Assembly (NCBI GenBank): GCA_022457155.1 | Contig: JAJGOT010000124.1 | Span: forward strand, 867,501 to 931,500 | Length of the DNA: 64,000 bases | Reading direction: 5' to 3' | From: Cladopsammia gracilis | Lineage: Eukaryota > Cnidaria > Anthozoa > Scleractinia > Dendrophylliidae | Part shown: positions 1 through 11,699 of the stretch, piece after piece | Layout: the number at the start of each line of letters is the position of its first letter | Numbering within the stretch: the first letter of the stretch is position 1 | Position numbers and translations under genes: made by a program | The notes under the pieces: model-generated | The model's input: the letters and a program-made list of their open reading frames with translations, nothing else | Database searches by the model: none | What the model was told of the DNA's origin: nothing

Positions 1-1592
1 GGTTAATTGCGAGTTCTATTCCAGTGCAAACACTCCACCACTGAGTTACAAGGTCAGATGGAAGCTTGGTTAATTGTGAGTTCTATTCCAGTGCAAACAC
101 TCCACCACTGAGTTACAAGGTCAGATGGGAGCTTGGTTAATTGTGAGTTATATTCCAGTGCAAACACTCCACCACTGAGTTACAAGGTCAGATGGAAGCT
201 TGGTTAATCGGAGTTCTATTCCAGTGCAAACACTCTACCACTGAGTTACAAGGTCAGATGGGAGCTTGGTCAATTGTGAGTTCTATTATACCCATGACCT
301 TTGCAATTCCAGTGTAAACGCTCTACTACTGAGCTACAAGGTCAGATGGAAGCTTGGTCAATTGTGAGTTCTTTTATACCCATTACCTTTGCAATTTTAG
401 TACAAACGCTTTACCACTGAGCTACAAGGTCAGATGGGAGCTTGGTCAATTGTGAGTTCTATTAAACCCATGACCTTTGCAATTCCAGTGCAAACACTCT
501 ACTACTGAGTTACAAGGTCAGATGGAAGCTTGGTCAATTGTGAGTTCTATTCCAGTGCAAACACTCTACCACTGAGTTACAAGGTCAGATGGGAGCTTGG
601 TCAATTGTGAGTTCTATTATACCCATGACCTTTGCAATTCCAGTGTAAACGCTCTACTACTGAGCTACAAGGTCAGATGGAAGCTTGGTCAATTGTGAGT
701 TCTATTATACCCATTACCTTTGCAATTTTAGTAAAAACGCTTTACCACTGAGCTACAAGGTCAGATGGGAGCTTGGTCAATTGTGAGTTCTATTATACCC
801 ATGACCTTTGCAATTCCAGTGCAAACACTCTACTACTGAGTTACAAGGTCAGATGGAAGCTTGGTCAATTGTGAGTTCTATTCCAGTGCAAACACTCTAC
901 CACTGAGTTACAAGGTCAGATGGGAGCTTGGTCAATTATGAGTTCTATTATACCCATGACCTTTGCGATTCCGGTGCAAACACTCTACCACTGAACTACA
1001 AGGTCAGATGGGAGCTTGGTCTATTGTGAGTTCTATTCCAGTGCAAACACTCTACCACTGAGTTACAAGGTCAGATGGGAGCTTGGTCAATTATGAGTTC
1101 TATTATACCCATGACCTTTGCGATTCCGGTGCAAACTCTCTACCACTGAGCTACAAGGTCAGATGGGAGCTTGGTCAATTGTGAGTTCTATTCCAGTGCA
1201 AAGACTCTACCACTGAGCTACAAGGTTAGATGGGAGCTTGGTCAATTGTGAGTTCTATTCCAGTGCAACACTCTACCACTGAGCTACAAGGTCAGATGGG
1301 AGCTTGGTTAATTGTGAGTTCTATTCCAGTGCAAACACTCTACCATTGAGTTACAAGGTCAAATGGAAGCTTGGTCAATTGTGAGTTCTATTCCAGTGCA
1401 AACACTCTACCGCTGAGTTACAAGGTCAGATGGGAGCTTGGTCAATTGTGAGTTCTATTATACCCATGACCTTTGCGATTCCGGTGCAAACACTCTACCA
1501 CTGAGCTACAAGGTCAGATGGGAGCTTGGTCAATTGTGAGTTCTATTCCAGTGCAAACACTCTACCACTGAGTTACAAGGTCAGATGGAAGC
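1..1592 (-). repeat. tRNA-derived satellite array 1
   Basis: Head-to-tail units of about 88 bp and a 67-bp variant fill this stretch. Read on the minus strand, the unit starts TGACCTTG and continues with TAGCTCAGTGGTAGAGCG, an excellent RNA polymerase III A box with the D arm. An anticodon-like hairpin TTTGCA/TGCAAA with a 7-nt loop CTGGAAT follows, then GGTCA, which can pair with the initial TGACC. GGGTATAATAG, a degenerate B box, begins at unit position 52, the spacing of a real tRNA. The array continues off the left edge. Whether any unit is transcribed is unknown. Confidence 0.85.
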
Positions 1593-2173
1593 CAAAAGGG
1601 GCATAAAAAGTATTCCATATGCACATTTGATATACATATTTACATATTTCGCCATTAATAATAATAATAATAATCAGTTATAATAATCAGTTTAATTACT
1701 CTTTTCGTAGCTTCTCAGCTAAATTACAAGAGTGGTCAAAGTACTAATCATATATAATCATACTAATCATATATAATCATATATCATACATAAAATAGCA
1801 TGTCTTCCACCAAAAATGGTAGAAGACATGCTATTTTATTGAAGAAATAACTACACCTCATGCTACTTTTGACATCATATCGTAGCAACTGATTCCACGC
1901 AAACTTTGCTAAAATGTCTCAAGGATTAAAACGAACTGCTAGTGAAGACGGCATTTGCTAAAACAAAAGTGTCTTTAAAAAAATGAAGGAAAACATTGAG
2001 GGAAGGGGGAAAGAGGGGGTGGGTTATTGTACCTCTAGGGGTTAACAAACATTTCCCCAGTTGTTTTTTTTCTGGCTTCGTGGGTCCCCCTTACCATATC
2101 GTTTCTGCTTATTAGGCAAACTTTTGTTAGCACCGATTTCGCCACCTCCCCACTGATTATTCCCGGATGTATG
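1593..2173. other. Flank between satellite and TIR exon
   Basis: Non-coding AT-rich sequence that opens the duplicated segment. It holds a short ATA microsatellite near 1658, direct repeats of the type ACTAATCATATATAATCAT near 1743-1785, and a strong hairpin at 1791-1838. On the minus strand it is the probable 3' UTR and downstream region of the TIR gene. The same sequence recurs at 8907-9893, interrupted there by a MITE. Confidence 0.6.
1791..1838 (-). promoter_or_regulatory. Near-perfect 22-bp hairpin, copy A
   Basis: Arms 1791-1812 and 1817-1838 pair over 22 bp with one mismatch and an AAAA loop. On the minus strand an AATAAA signal (1835-1840) sits at the entry of the stem, about 335 nt after the TIR stop codon. 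It could be a 3'-end or RNA-stability structure, a microRNA-like precursor, or a tiny MITE. The duplicate is at 9512-9559. Confidence 0.5.
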
Positions 2174-2610
2174 TTAAACGGGCTCTTTTAAACAGCCTAC
2201 TAGCTTTTCCTCCCACGCGTTGTTTTCAGTCGACTTTGGATAGTCAATATAGCTTCTCTTTTGCAATACCTTTGGAAATTCTTTTGTATCAATATTGTCA
2301 AGTTTGATGACAACCACGCTGTCATCTCTTTCCACTAAACGACTAACAGCGATATCCAATTCAGCCTTGCAATATTTACTTTCAAAAAAGCGATGTGAAA
2401 CGACTGCAACGTTTTTTCTGCTCCTGTAAACAAACTCTCTCGCGCTTTCCATAACAGGCCTTCCTGGTGTAAAATCTTTGTAGTAAACGCAACACACGAA
2501 ACCATGCTTTTCTTCAAGAGTTGGAAGCAAAGTATCGATAACCCTTCTCTCGTCTTCAGAGCTGAAAATCATGAATGCGTCGAACTCCCATTCAACTTCC
2601 ATCAGAACTT
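2174..2610 (-). CDS. TIR-domain terminal exon, copy A
   Basis: This encodes a cytoplasmic TIR domain of about 145 residues, the signalling module of Toll/IL-1 receptors, MyD88-like adaptors and many cnidarian immune proteins. Box 1 reads EFDAFMIFSSED, the BB-loop region CVYYKDFTPGRPV, and helix C has SHRFFESKYCKAELDIA, whose CxxE glutamate matches the conserved Glu of TIR folds. The open frame has no ATG at its left; the codon there is TTG. A splice acceptor (..TTTGCTTACAG) precedes base 2610, so this is the last exon of a spliced gene ending at a TAA at 2174. Upstream exons, at higher coordinates, were not recognised. The protein is identical to copy B. Confidence 0.85.
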
Positions 2611-2624
2611 CTGTAAGCAAAGGT

Positions 2625-5600
2625 TGTAATATAACAAGTATATAAAAACTGAACTTTTACGGAAAGCTTTTTCTTCCTTTTTTCACCTTTCACTTATTAT
2701 AAAATCTTATTTTACGTTATAAAACTTAATTTTAATTGAAAATTTAAAAAGGAAATTCAAATCTGTCAAAATACGGTTACCATGGAAAGGTTAACATGTC
2801 AATTGTCGCATGTAAGTAGTTTACGTTTATCGCTCGCTAAAACTCTGATTATGGTTTATTTTCTCGTAGAAAATTTACTTGATATCTTTCTCTTAGTGTT
2901 ATTTTAGCATTTTGTGTACGACAGAGGTACTTAGTTTTAATTGGGCAGTTTTGGCCCAAACTAAAACCTCAAAATCACCATCATATAGCTCCTTTATCTC
3001 CCAAGAGTGCCAAAAATCAAAATTCAAGAAATATCTCAAATTTCATTTTGTAAAATAATGAAAAGCAAACGGTACCTGATGCAAAAGCACTGCTGAAGAG
3101 GTTTCATTTGAATGGTCACATCATAGGATTTCATCCACATACTCAAAAGTTAGAACAAATGGTACCAAGCAAAAGTACTGCTGAAGAGGTTTCATTTGAA
3201 TGGTCACATCACATACTCAAAAGTTAGTACTACCCTACATGTCTCCGTTACTGATTCTGGGAGTGAAAGCGTTAAACTGATGATTGAAAACAGCGCTTCT
3301 GGTGGGTATCGACAACAATTAATACCGTACAATTAATAGCGGAGCTCCATACTCATAGAACCTATGCCCATCATTTTTCATGGTCATGGCTAGCGGAATG
3401 TTTCGCGGGCGCGTGTGTCCGTCCGTCCATCCGTCCGTTGGGCAGAGCTAGCTCGCGGGTACGTATGACGTCGCGCGACATCCGGGATCTTAGCAATTTT
3501 CAAACCAAAGCGAGGCTTTGTTTTTCGCGTGGCTACACAGTCGAAGTCACGTCAGCTGCAGTAAACACCATTGTAATGTGTTTTGCGGAGAAAACGGTTT
3601 GCAAAGTCGTTTTTCCCTGCATTTTTCGCGGTTTGCTACTCAAGACAGGTTTCACATTTCTTAAGCAGTGGTCAAGACCGCATTTGAGGCTGCGTAACCA
3701 GGGGCGGATCCAGGAATTTCTGAAAGGGGAGGTCCGGGTGCATGGTCCCCGGAAAATTTTTCCCATTTTACCCTCTAAAACGCCATTTCCAGCATTCCTG
3801 AGAGTCGAAAAGCGTTTGTTAAGTCAAAAACTTGACAATCAGTCAATTGGTGGAAGTGAAACAACTACGTATAAAACAATTTTATTCTATTATTTTTATG
3901 AACCACATGGGAGACACAGGTCTGATAGGGGGGTTCCGGACCCCCCCCCCCCCCGACCCTCCCCCTGGATCCGCCACTGGTAACAATGCAAGTCAAGCAT
4001 TTTTGGAGGAATATAGAGCTAAGTGCTTATTTTCAAACCTGATTTCGTCTTAAATTGAAGCTAGTAGATCGTCGAAGCAGCTTGTTTAGAGCTAAACTCC
4101 TTTAACCCATTGACGGCCGTACCGGCCAAAATCGGCCGTGATTTTGCAATAACACACATTTAAAATATTAAAAATAGAAAGAGAAAGCTTTAAAGAATAC
4201 TTAGAAAAAGAAGAGCTTTAAGCGATGAAATGTTGCTTTGGTGTCAACCGCAAAGCTAACACATTGTATTTGCCATACCGTTATAAGGCTGGAAATACAC
4301 GCCTCGGCGGCCGCTTAAGGTCGCGGGGGATACCTGGCCATGAATAAATTCATAAGGTAAAATTGTAGCAGGGGTGCCACTTTGAAAAACGTTATATCGT
4401 GAACGTTTGGAAGCCGATTTCGCTAAAATTTAACAAAGATATTGGCGAATAATGGAAGTGCATAAGGATTGTTTTTTATTGAATAGATCGCGCTTGGCGG
4501 CAATGCTGTAAGCGACCAATTAAAAGTTATTAGCTTTTAAAGGAGTAAAATTGCCAATGGTAGAGTTTGAAGCCTCATATCTTCCCTTTGAAAGCCTATT
4601 TAAAAATTTTGAGTCAGACATGACAATCTACAATACACCTAGTTTACCTCCCTGCAGTTTCAACTCATGAAATTCTCTATCCGCGCTGAATTCTTGGACA
4701 CAAAATTGCTTGTTTTTACGCTTCCGAAGGCTTTCCGAGCAAACACGAATGCAAAATATATATGTTTATGGTAATTTTGCTAATTTTAATCCACGGGCCG
4801 CTATTGTTAACACTTCATGCAGAAAGAACAATGCGTTGAAAAATAATGTATTTTACCAGACACCGCTTTGCACGTGCAATTATTGATGCAGAAACATTAC
4901 AGAGCCTGTTCGTGAATATTTCGCGCATTTTCGGTGTCAGCCGTCGCACTTCGTGCATACTCTTTCCATAAATGCATACTGACGAGCGGAACCTGTCCCC
5001 CGCGACCTTAAATGGATTTGCCAAGTATCGATTTTCAGTGTAGGTTAATTAGTGGTCAATGCAACCAATTTAGCATCCTTGGTTACTTTATACTTCTTAT
5101 TATTAATCGTGCATTGGCTCTGAGCCAAGCGCACGACTTATCAAAGGGGCTGCAAAAAGTGAAAAAGTTCACTTTTTCAAGTGGCATGAGGCGAAGTGTT
5201 AGTGACGTCATATCAGTCGATATAGCAACTTCAAGCTCATGGATGATTGGATTTATTAACAACATAAGAAAAAGGAAAATGACGGAACGAAACATATCAA
5301 GTAAAAGGAACTTACATTATTGCCGGGTTTGGCGAGAGTTCCATTCGATAACGATTTCGTTCTTTCTTTTCGAGCAACAGATAAATGGAAGTAATATAAA
5401 AGTTGAAGTTGACCTTTCATGCACGAGTGATTGCGAAAGACTGATTAAAGGTTTCAAATGACGTACAGTGTAGTAACGTTCGTGACGGATCACCTACATG
5501 TAGTGTGACTGGAAAAGTGACTGTATAGGCCGATACAACACTCCCGCTCATGTAGTAAACGTTACTTACAAGACCCTTAAAGCTTCTTAAAGCACGACTT

Positions 5601-6025
5601 CACTACTCTAAGAGTTGCTGTTCCTGTTCTTTTACTATTTCCTCTTGAAAAGGGGCGGATTAGCGGTTTCCAGTAGGTAACTTATTTTGCTTGACTGTGA
5701 AGTACTAAATTTCCCAAAATGATTACTTCTTAAAATCACTGGGAAACAGGGAAATAAGCATAAGCATAAAACCATTTCTATGTTGCTTGAAAAACAGTAT
5801 CAAATTTTAAGAAGCCATTCTGCGACGCTAATTTGCAAGACCATTTCACCAATCGCATTATGACATACTATTTGCTAAAAGCTGAACCTACTCACGTGAA
5901 GGAGTATGAAATCTCCCAAGAAATCTCTGAAGAAACCCACGTGCAGGCGATGAAGCTGTGGGATTATCTGTACAGAACCAAGAAATAATAATAGTTAAAA
6001 TAAAATATTATAAATATAATAAAAA
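2625..6025. other. Non-coding part of copy A
   Basis: No convincing exon is seen. Contents: an internal direct repeat of about 50 bp (near 3075-3125 and 3163-3212, sharing GCTGAAGAGGTTTCATTTG), a hAT-like MITE (3699-3979) and a stretch at 3341-3545 that is related to 43000-43250. The motif CATTTTGTGTACGAC at about 2910 recurs near 6780, 10630 and 13770, showing an older tandem organisation. Confidence 0.6.
3699..3979. mobile_element. hAT-like MITE, copy A
   Basis: Terminal inverted repeats CAGGGGCGGATCCAGG and its near complement CCTGGATCCGCCACTG bound a 281-bp element. The pentamer GTAAC occurs directly on both sides as a possible partial target duplication. The interior has a C-run of about 15 near 3940. 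No coding capacity. It sits in the same place in copy B, so insertion preceded the duplication. Confidence 0.75.
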
Positions 6026-6774
6026 TCCTTTTAATGTTCATGAACATGAACACGTGAAACAGCTCTCAAAGTCCTGCTACAGTGTACTAAGTATTTTACG
6101 GAAAATCAAGAATTTTACTGACTTTAAACTCAGAAAACATCTGGTTGAATCGTTAGTTTTATCTAAAATAGATTATTGTGGCACTGTTTTCTATCCACTC
6201 CCTGATTTTCTGTTGAAGAGACTTCAGCGCTTACAATTTGCTGCTGGCAGTTACGTCACTGGACGCTATATTAGAGACATAAATGACATTTTAAAATTAA
6301 ATTGACTTCCTATGAAGGAAAGAAGAGATTAACACATACTTAAACTTGTTTTCAAGGCCTTGCATTTTGAATCATGGCCATCTTATCTTAAAATTAATGA
6401 GGTTTTTCGGACACGTCTGCTACGTTCTAATATTGCAAAACAATTAGAAATTCCACTGGAAAAAGGGAGCTTTCAAGATAATGCTGCTAAACTTTTTAAT
6501 AGCCTTCCTGTTTATATCAGAAATAGTGAGGATTTTAATTATTATTGTAAAGAGGTAAACTCGTATCTTAGAAATCGTATCAGTAATAAATTAGCTGTAC
6601 ATATTAAATTAGTTAAACATAATTTAATTTTTTTTTGTCTTTATATTAAATTGTATTGTTTTTTATGTATTATTTAATATTTTCAATATTATTGTAGTTT
6701 ATACCAGATGAAGAGCCACCTTTGTGGAAACGCTGATATTAAACCTTTTATTTATTTATTTATTTATTTATTTA
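6026..6774 (+). pseudogene. 5'-truncated CR1/L2-like LINE fragment
   Basis: The sequence encodes the C-terminal part of a non-LTR retrotransposon ORF2, past the reverse transcriptase core: LRKIKNFTDFKLRKHLVESL, then LSKIDYCGTVFYPLP and a second piece with LFNSLPVYIRNSEDF. A stop near 6302 and another at 6331 break it. It ends in a (TTTA)n tail at 6748-6774, as LINEs of this clade do. The matching position in copy B (about 13760) lacks it, so it inserted after the ancestral duplication. Confidence 0.75.
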
Positions 6775-8584
6775 TAAAAGCATTTTGCGTACGACAAAGG
6801 TGCTTAAACTTACTTTCTGACGTTGTCTTCATCAGTACTGTTGTCATTGCTATTCGTAACGCAAGCCAGTTATTAGCATGTTTGACAAAATTCTTCGGAA
6901 AGCAATCGAGCGTTCTGTTCGATGCAAATAAATTTTGTGCTAAAGTTTTGCACGTGCATATGAAACTTGAAAACAATACTCGTGAATAATAGGGACGCTC
7001 AGTTGTAAACACAAAATCTGCGGGAAAAAAGTGGTACATTGGAGGCCCTATTTTATTGCCTTGCATGTCTTCAATGTCCTTGAAACTTGCAGGCCATATA
7101 AATTGATGATTAATCTCGAGATGATCAAAATTTAAAAAGAAATTATCTCGCGGTTTCCAAATTATCATCACATTTGTAGGCGTAGACCAAATTACATACA
7201 AAAATGACAACAAGAGCAGCTGAACGCACGCTAATCAAATCCTTATTTATCGCAATCGGCCAAAGCAACACCCTTACTTTTTCACACACCATTTCAAATG
7301 GAATCAAACTACTATGAGATGAAACTGCATTTCCATCGCGCATCGTTTTCTTTAGATATTAGCCAATTATGTCGATAGTATGTTTTTCACTGTATTTATA
7401 ATCCCCAAAACTTCATCCCCAAAAATTTCGAAAACGCTCTCATACATTTCTTTTAAACTTTGTCCAGTTGAAGCCCATGGTCAAATCAGTTAGTCCACTA
7501 GCGGGTTTTACAAAAATGTCTCTCGATGTAGAGAAACTCCGCAACTTGTGAATTTCGAAGGGTCACCATTTCGTTGCCATGGAAGCGCCGATGTAAACAA
7601 ATCCTATACTCCCATAAAGTTCAGTGTATTGTGTGTTTGCATGCAAAGTGGCTTGTCTTTTTATGCGCTACAACAAAAGATATGGCCCATTAAAATTGAA
7701 AGGGTGTGGACTTGAGAAATGGGTACGAGCCTCCTTAAACTGGTGATTGAATAAAGCGCTTCTGGTGGGTTCCAACAACAATTAATATCGTACAACAATT
7801 AATATGGTGACAGATGCAGTCGGAATAACAATTAAATTTATGTTATCTGATGAGAGATTGATAAATATTCATTGATTAATTATAATCATGAAGAGAGTTG
7901 GTGTATAGAGTAAATGCAGAAGGGGGGTTAATGTGGACTTTCTATCGGAAGGTCGCGGTCTGAGTAAGCTTAATGTACGCACTAAAACCTGCAAAATATA
8001 CTACAACTTCAGACCTACCTGGATTTGAGGTTGGATTTGTTTGTTCGTCTAAATTACCAAAAAAGAAAAAGAAAAGTTAAAACAGAGTTAAACAAGGCCT
8101 TACCAGTTGAATGCCATCGTTAATTTCACTTACTAAATGTGCGTTACTATAGTCCGTTCTATTTTTTAAATCTGGAAATTGTTACATCACTTTCAATAAC
8201 ATATTTTGATGAAACCTACCTGCAGGCGATGACGTTGTGGGATTTTCTGTAAAGAACCAAGAAATAATAATAATTAAAATAATATATTAGTAATAGTAAT
8301 TGGACTGAGTGGAGTACAATTCAAGGAATAATCGGCCGAGCGTATAGCGCGAGGACGATTTGAAATTACGAGCAACGTAGGTGTCCAATTACAGCAATCC
8401 AATTACAAAACGTTGTAATTGGACATCCACGCCACAGCGCGCCTATTACGCAACAAATAGGCGCGCGGATAACCAATCACAATCGACAGCAACTGAAGGA
8501 GTTGCAATTAGAGCCAGGCATAGATGGGATAGATGGCATAGATGGCATAGATGGGATTGGAAGCCATGATCTGCGTTTCTGGTT
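6775..8584. other. Diverged repeat module after copy A
   Basis: No gene is recognised. Pieces of the duplicated segment recur here in diverged form: CATTTTGCGTACGACAAAGG near 6781, a GCGCTTCTGGTGGGTT block with paired CAACAATTAATA near 7755-7805, and a block at 8215-8290 resembling 5930-6000. It is best read as an older decayed member of the same tandem family. Confidence 0.5.
8522..8557 (+). repeat. 9-bp minisatellite
   Basis: Four units of AGATGGGAT / AGATGGCAT in tandem, just before satellite array 2. No function is evident. Confidence 0.8.
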
Positions 8585-8905
8585 CAAATGATCTACAACT
8601 GAGCTACAAGGTCAGATGGGAGCTTGGTCAATTGTGAGTTCTATTTTACCCATGACCTTTGCAATTCCTGTGCAAACGCTCTGCTTGGTCAATTGTGAGT
8701 TCTATTATACCCATTACCTTTGCAATTCCTGTGCAAACACTCTACCACTGAGTTACAAGGTGAGATGGAAACTTGGTTAATTGTGAGTTATATTCCAGTG
8801 CAAACACTCTACCACTGAGTTACAAGGTCAGATGGAAACTTGGTTAATTGTGAGTTCTATTCCAGTGCAAACACTCTACCACTGAGTTACAAGGTCAGAT
8901 GGGAG
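8585..8905 (-). repeat. tRNA-derived satellite array 2
   Basis: A short array of the same tRNA-like unit as array 1, with both full and 67-bp units. It is followed by the same flank as array 1 (GCCAAAAGGGGCATAAAAAG), so the satellite edge is part of the duplicated segment and marks the junction between copy A and copy B. Confidence 0.85.
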
Positions 8906-8958
8906 CCAAAAGGGGCATAAAAAGTATTCCATATGCACATTTTATATACATATTTACA

Positions 8959-9364
8959 TTTTTACCACAATTGCCGCTAAACTCGCAATCTGACTGGTCG
9001 ACGTGAGTGGTAAATGAGAGTCCAGACAACGGTGCTGACGCTAACATCACGTGCGCTTGAAAACAACCAATCAGATTGCGAGAAAGTTATAGACAACGCT
9101 TGCTCTTTCTTTGCTGTCACGTTTTGTAACAAGACTTCGATTTTCCTTGTATTTTTTTCTAAATATTGTTGTAAAAAACAAATTTACACCGGTTTTCCGT
9201 GGTGTGGACTCTTATTTACCACGATTTACGTCATCACATGGTCAAAATTTGTTGCTGACTCACTCGGCTGCGCCTCGTGAGTCCACAACATTTTGACCAT
9301 GTGATGACGTAAATCGTGGTAAATAAGAGTCCACACCACGGAAAACCGGTGTAAATTTGTTAAA
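8959..9364. mobile_element. Foldback MITE, family 1 copy 1
   Basis: A 406-bp non-autonomous element absent from the same position in copy A (empty site near 1646). Its right half is a palindrome with arms of about 72-85 bp (about 9177-9248 and 9288-9360) around a CTCACTCGGCTGCGCCTCGTGAG loop region. A second copy about 97% alike is at 42514-42921, and comparing the two fixes the ends at TTTTTACCACAATTG and GTAAATTTGTTAAAT. No clear target duplication is seen. Confidence 0.85.
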
Positions 9365-9511
9365 TTTCGCCATTATTAATAATAATAATAATAATCAGTT
9401 ATAATAATCAGTTTAATTACTCTTTTCGTAGCTTCTCAGCTAAATTACAAGAGTGGTCAAAGTACTAATCATATATAATCATACTAATCATATATAATCA
9501 TATATCATACA

Positions 9512-9559
9512 TAAAATAGCATGCCTTCCACCAAAAATGGTAGAAGACATGCTATTTTA
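9512..9559 (-). promoter_or_regulatory. Hairpin, copy B
   Basis: Duplicate of 1791-1838. It carries one further change (ATGC for ATGT), which adds a second mismatch but leaves the long stem and AAAA loop. Its position relative to the TIR exon is kept. Confidence 0.5.
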
Positions 9560-9893
9560 TTGAAGAAATAACTACACCTCATGCTACTTTTGACATCATA
9601 TCGTAGCAACTGATTCCACGCAAACTTTGCTAAAATGTCTCAAGGATTAAAACGAACTGCTAGTGAAGACGGCATTTGCTAAAACAAAAGTGTCTTTAAA
9701 AAAATGAAGGAAAACATTGAGGAAAGGGGGAAAGAGGGGGTGGGTTATTGTACCTCTAGGGGTTAACAAACATTTCCCCAGTTGTTTTTTTCTGGCTTCG
9801 TGGGTCCCCCTTATCATATCGTTTCTGCTTATTAGGCAAACTTTTGTTAGCACCGATTTCGCCACCTCCCCACTGATTATTCCCGGATGTATG

Positions 9894-10330
9894 TTAAACG
9901 GGCTCTTTTAAACAGCCTACTAGCTTTTCCTCCCACGCGTTGTTTTCAGTCGACTTTGGATAGTCAATATAGCTTCTCTTTTGCAATACCTTTGGAAATT
10001 CTTTTGTATCAATATTGTCAAGTTTGATGACAACCACGCTGTCATCTCTTTCCACTAAACGACTAACAGCGATATCCAATTCAGCCTTGCAATATTTACT
10101 TTCAAAAAAGCGATGTGAAACGACTGCAACGTTTTTTCTGCTCCTGTAAACAAACTCTCTCGCGCTTTCCATAACAGGCCTTCCTGGTGTAAAATCTTTG
10201 TAGTAAACGCAACACACGAAACCATGCTTTTCTTCAAGAGTTGGAAGCAAAGTATCGATAACCCTTCTCTCGTCTTCAGAGCTGAAAATCATGAATGCGT
10301 CGAACTCCCATTCAACTTCCATCAGAACTT
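9894..10330 (-). CDS. TIR-domain terminal exon, copy B
   Basis: Second copy of the TIR exon at 2174-2610, with the same predicted residues, acceptor site and stop codon. Identity at the protein level with no synonymous drift visible in the aligned lines points to very recent duplication or ongoing conversion. The exon is expected to join upstream exons at higher coordinates; none is recognised up to the next satellite array at 18553. It may be functional, or a duplicated exon without a promoter. Confidence 0.85.
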
Positions 10331-11418
10331 CTGTAAGCAAAGGTTGTAATATAACAAGTATATAAAAACTGAACTTTTACGGAAAGCTTTTTCTTCCTTT
10401 TTTCACCTTTCACTTATTATAAAATCTTATTTTACGTTAAAAAACTTAATTTTAATTGAAAATTTAAAAAGGAAATTCAAATCTGTCAAAATACGGTTAC
10501 CATGGAAAGGTTAACATGTCAATTGTCGCATGTAAGTAGTTTACGTTTATCGCTCGCTAAAACTCTGATTATGGTTTATTTTCTCGTAGAAAATTTACTT
10601 GATATCTTTCTCTTAGTGTTATTTTAGCATTTTGTGTACGACAGAGGTACTTAGTTTTAATTGGGCAGTTTTGGCCCAAACTAAAACCTCAAAATCACCA
10701 TCATATAGCTCCTTTATCTCCCAAGAGTGCCAAAAATCAAAATTCAAGAAATATCCCAAATTTCATTTTGTAAAATAATGAAAAGCAAACGGTACCTGAT
10801 GCAAAAGCACTGCTGAAGAGGTTTCATTTGAATGGTCACATCATAGGATTTCATCCACATACTCAAAAGTTAGAACAAATGGTACCAAGCAAAAGTACTG
10901 CTGAAGAGGTTTCATTTGAATGGTCACATCACAGACTCAAAAGTTAGTACTACCCTACATGTCTCCGTTACTGATTCTGGGAGTGAAAGCGTTAAACTGA
11001 TGATTGAAAACAGCGCTTCTGGTGGGTATCGACAACAATTAATACCGTACAATTAATAGCGGAGCTCCATACTCATAGAACCTATGCCCATCATTTTTCA
11101 TGGTCATGGCTAGCGGAATGTTTCGCGGGCGCGTGTGTCCGTCCGTCCATCCGTCCGTTGGGCAGAGCTAGCTCGCGGGTACGTATGACGTCGCGCGACA
11201 TCCGGGATCTTAGCAATTTTCAAACCAAAGCGAGGCTTTGTTTTTCGCGTGGCTACACAGTCGAAGTCACGTCAGCTGCAGTAAACACCTTTGTAATGTG
11301 TTTTGCGGAGAAAACGGTTTGCAAAGTCGTTTTTCCCTGCATTTTTCGCGGTTTGCTACTCAAGACAGGTTTCACATTTCTTAAGCAGTGGTCAAGACCG
11401 CATTTGAGGCTGCGTAAC

Positions 11419-11699
11419 CAGGGGCGGATCCAGGAATTTCTGAAAGGGGAGGTCCGGGTGCATGGTCCCCGGAAAATTTTTCCCATTTTACCCTCTAAAA
11501 CGCCATTTCCAGCATTCCTGAGAGTCGAAAAGCGTTTGTTAAGTCAAAAACTTGACAATCAGTCAATTGGTGGAAGTGAAACAACTACGTATAAAACAAT
11601 TTTATTCTATTATTTTTATGAACCACATGGGAGACACAGGTCTGATAGGGGGGTTCCGGACCCCCCCCCCCCCCGACCCCCCCCCTGGATCCGCCACTG
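11419..11699. mobile_element. hAT-like MITE, copy B
   Basis: Same element as 3699-3979 at the expected 7720 offset, with the same terminal repeats and the C-rich interior. It was co-duplicated with the segment. Confidence 0.75.

Larger units (their letters stand above)
1593..5790. repeat. Segmental duplication, copy A
   Basis: This segment matches 8907-13517 almost base for base at a constant offset of 7720 from about 1700 to 5180, then 7727 after a 7-bp insertion in copy B near 12905. Beyond about 5790 / 13517 the two copies are still related but clearly more diverged, to about 6025 / 13760. The abrupt identity change suggests a recent duplication or gene conversion tract inside an older repeat. 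Confidence 0.9.

Noticed and set aside
1..1592. CRISPR-like or functional tRNA gene cluster
   Set aside because: Units are head to tail without unique spacers, and the T arm/B box is degenerate with no acceptor-stem closure, so neither a CRISPR array nor working tRNA genes is supported.
3400..3700. CpG-rich promoter or zinc-finger-like coding region near GTCCGTCCGTCC repeats
   Set aside because: The same sequence recurs in unrelated places (11130, 43070), so it is a dispersed repeat.
3438..3983. 181-codon plus-strand ORF (also at 11158-11703)
   Set aside because: It runs through the hAT-like MITE and its C-run, has Pro-rich low-complexity sequence from the MITE end and no domain; it is a chance frame shared by duplication.
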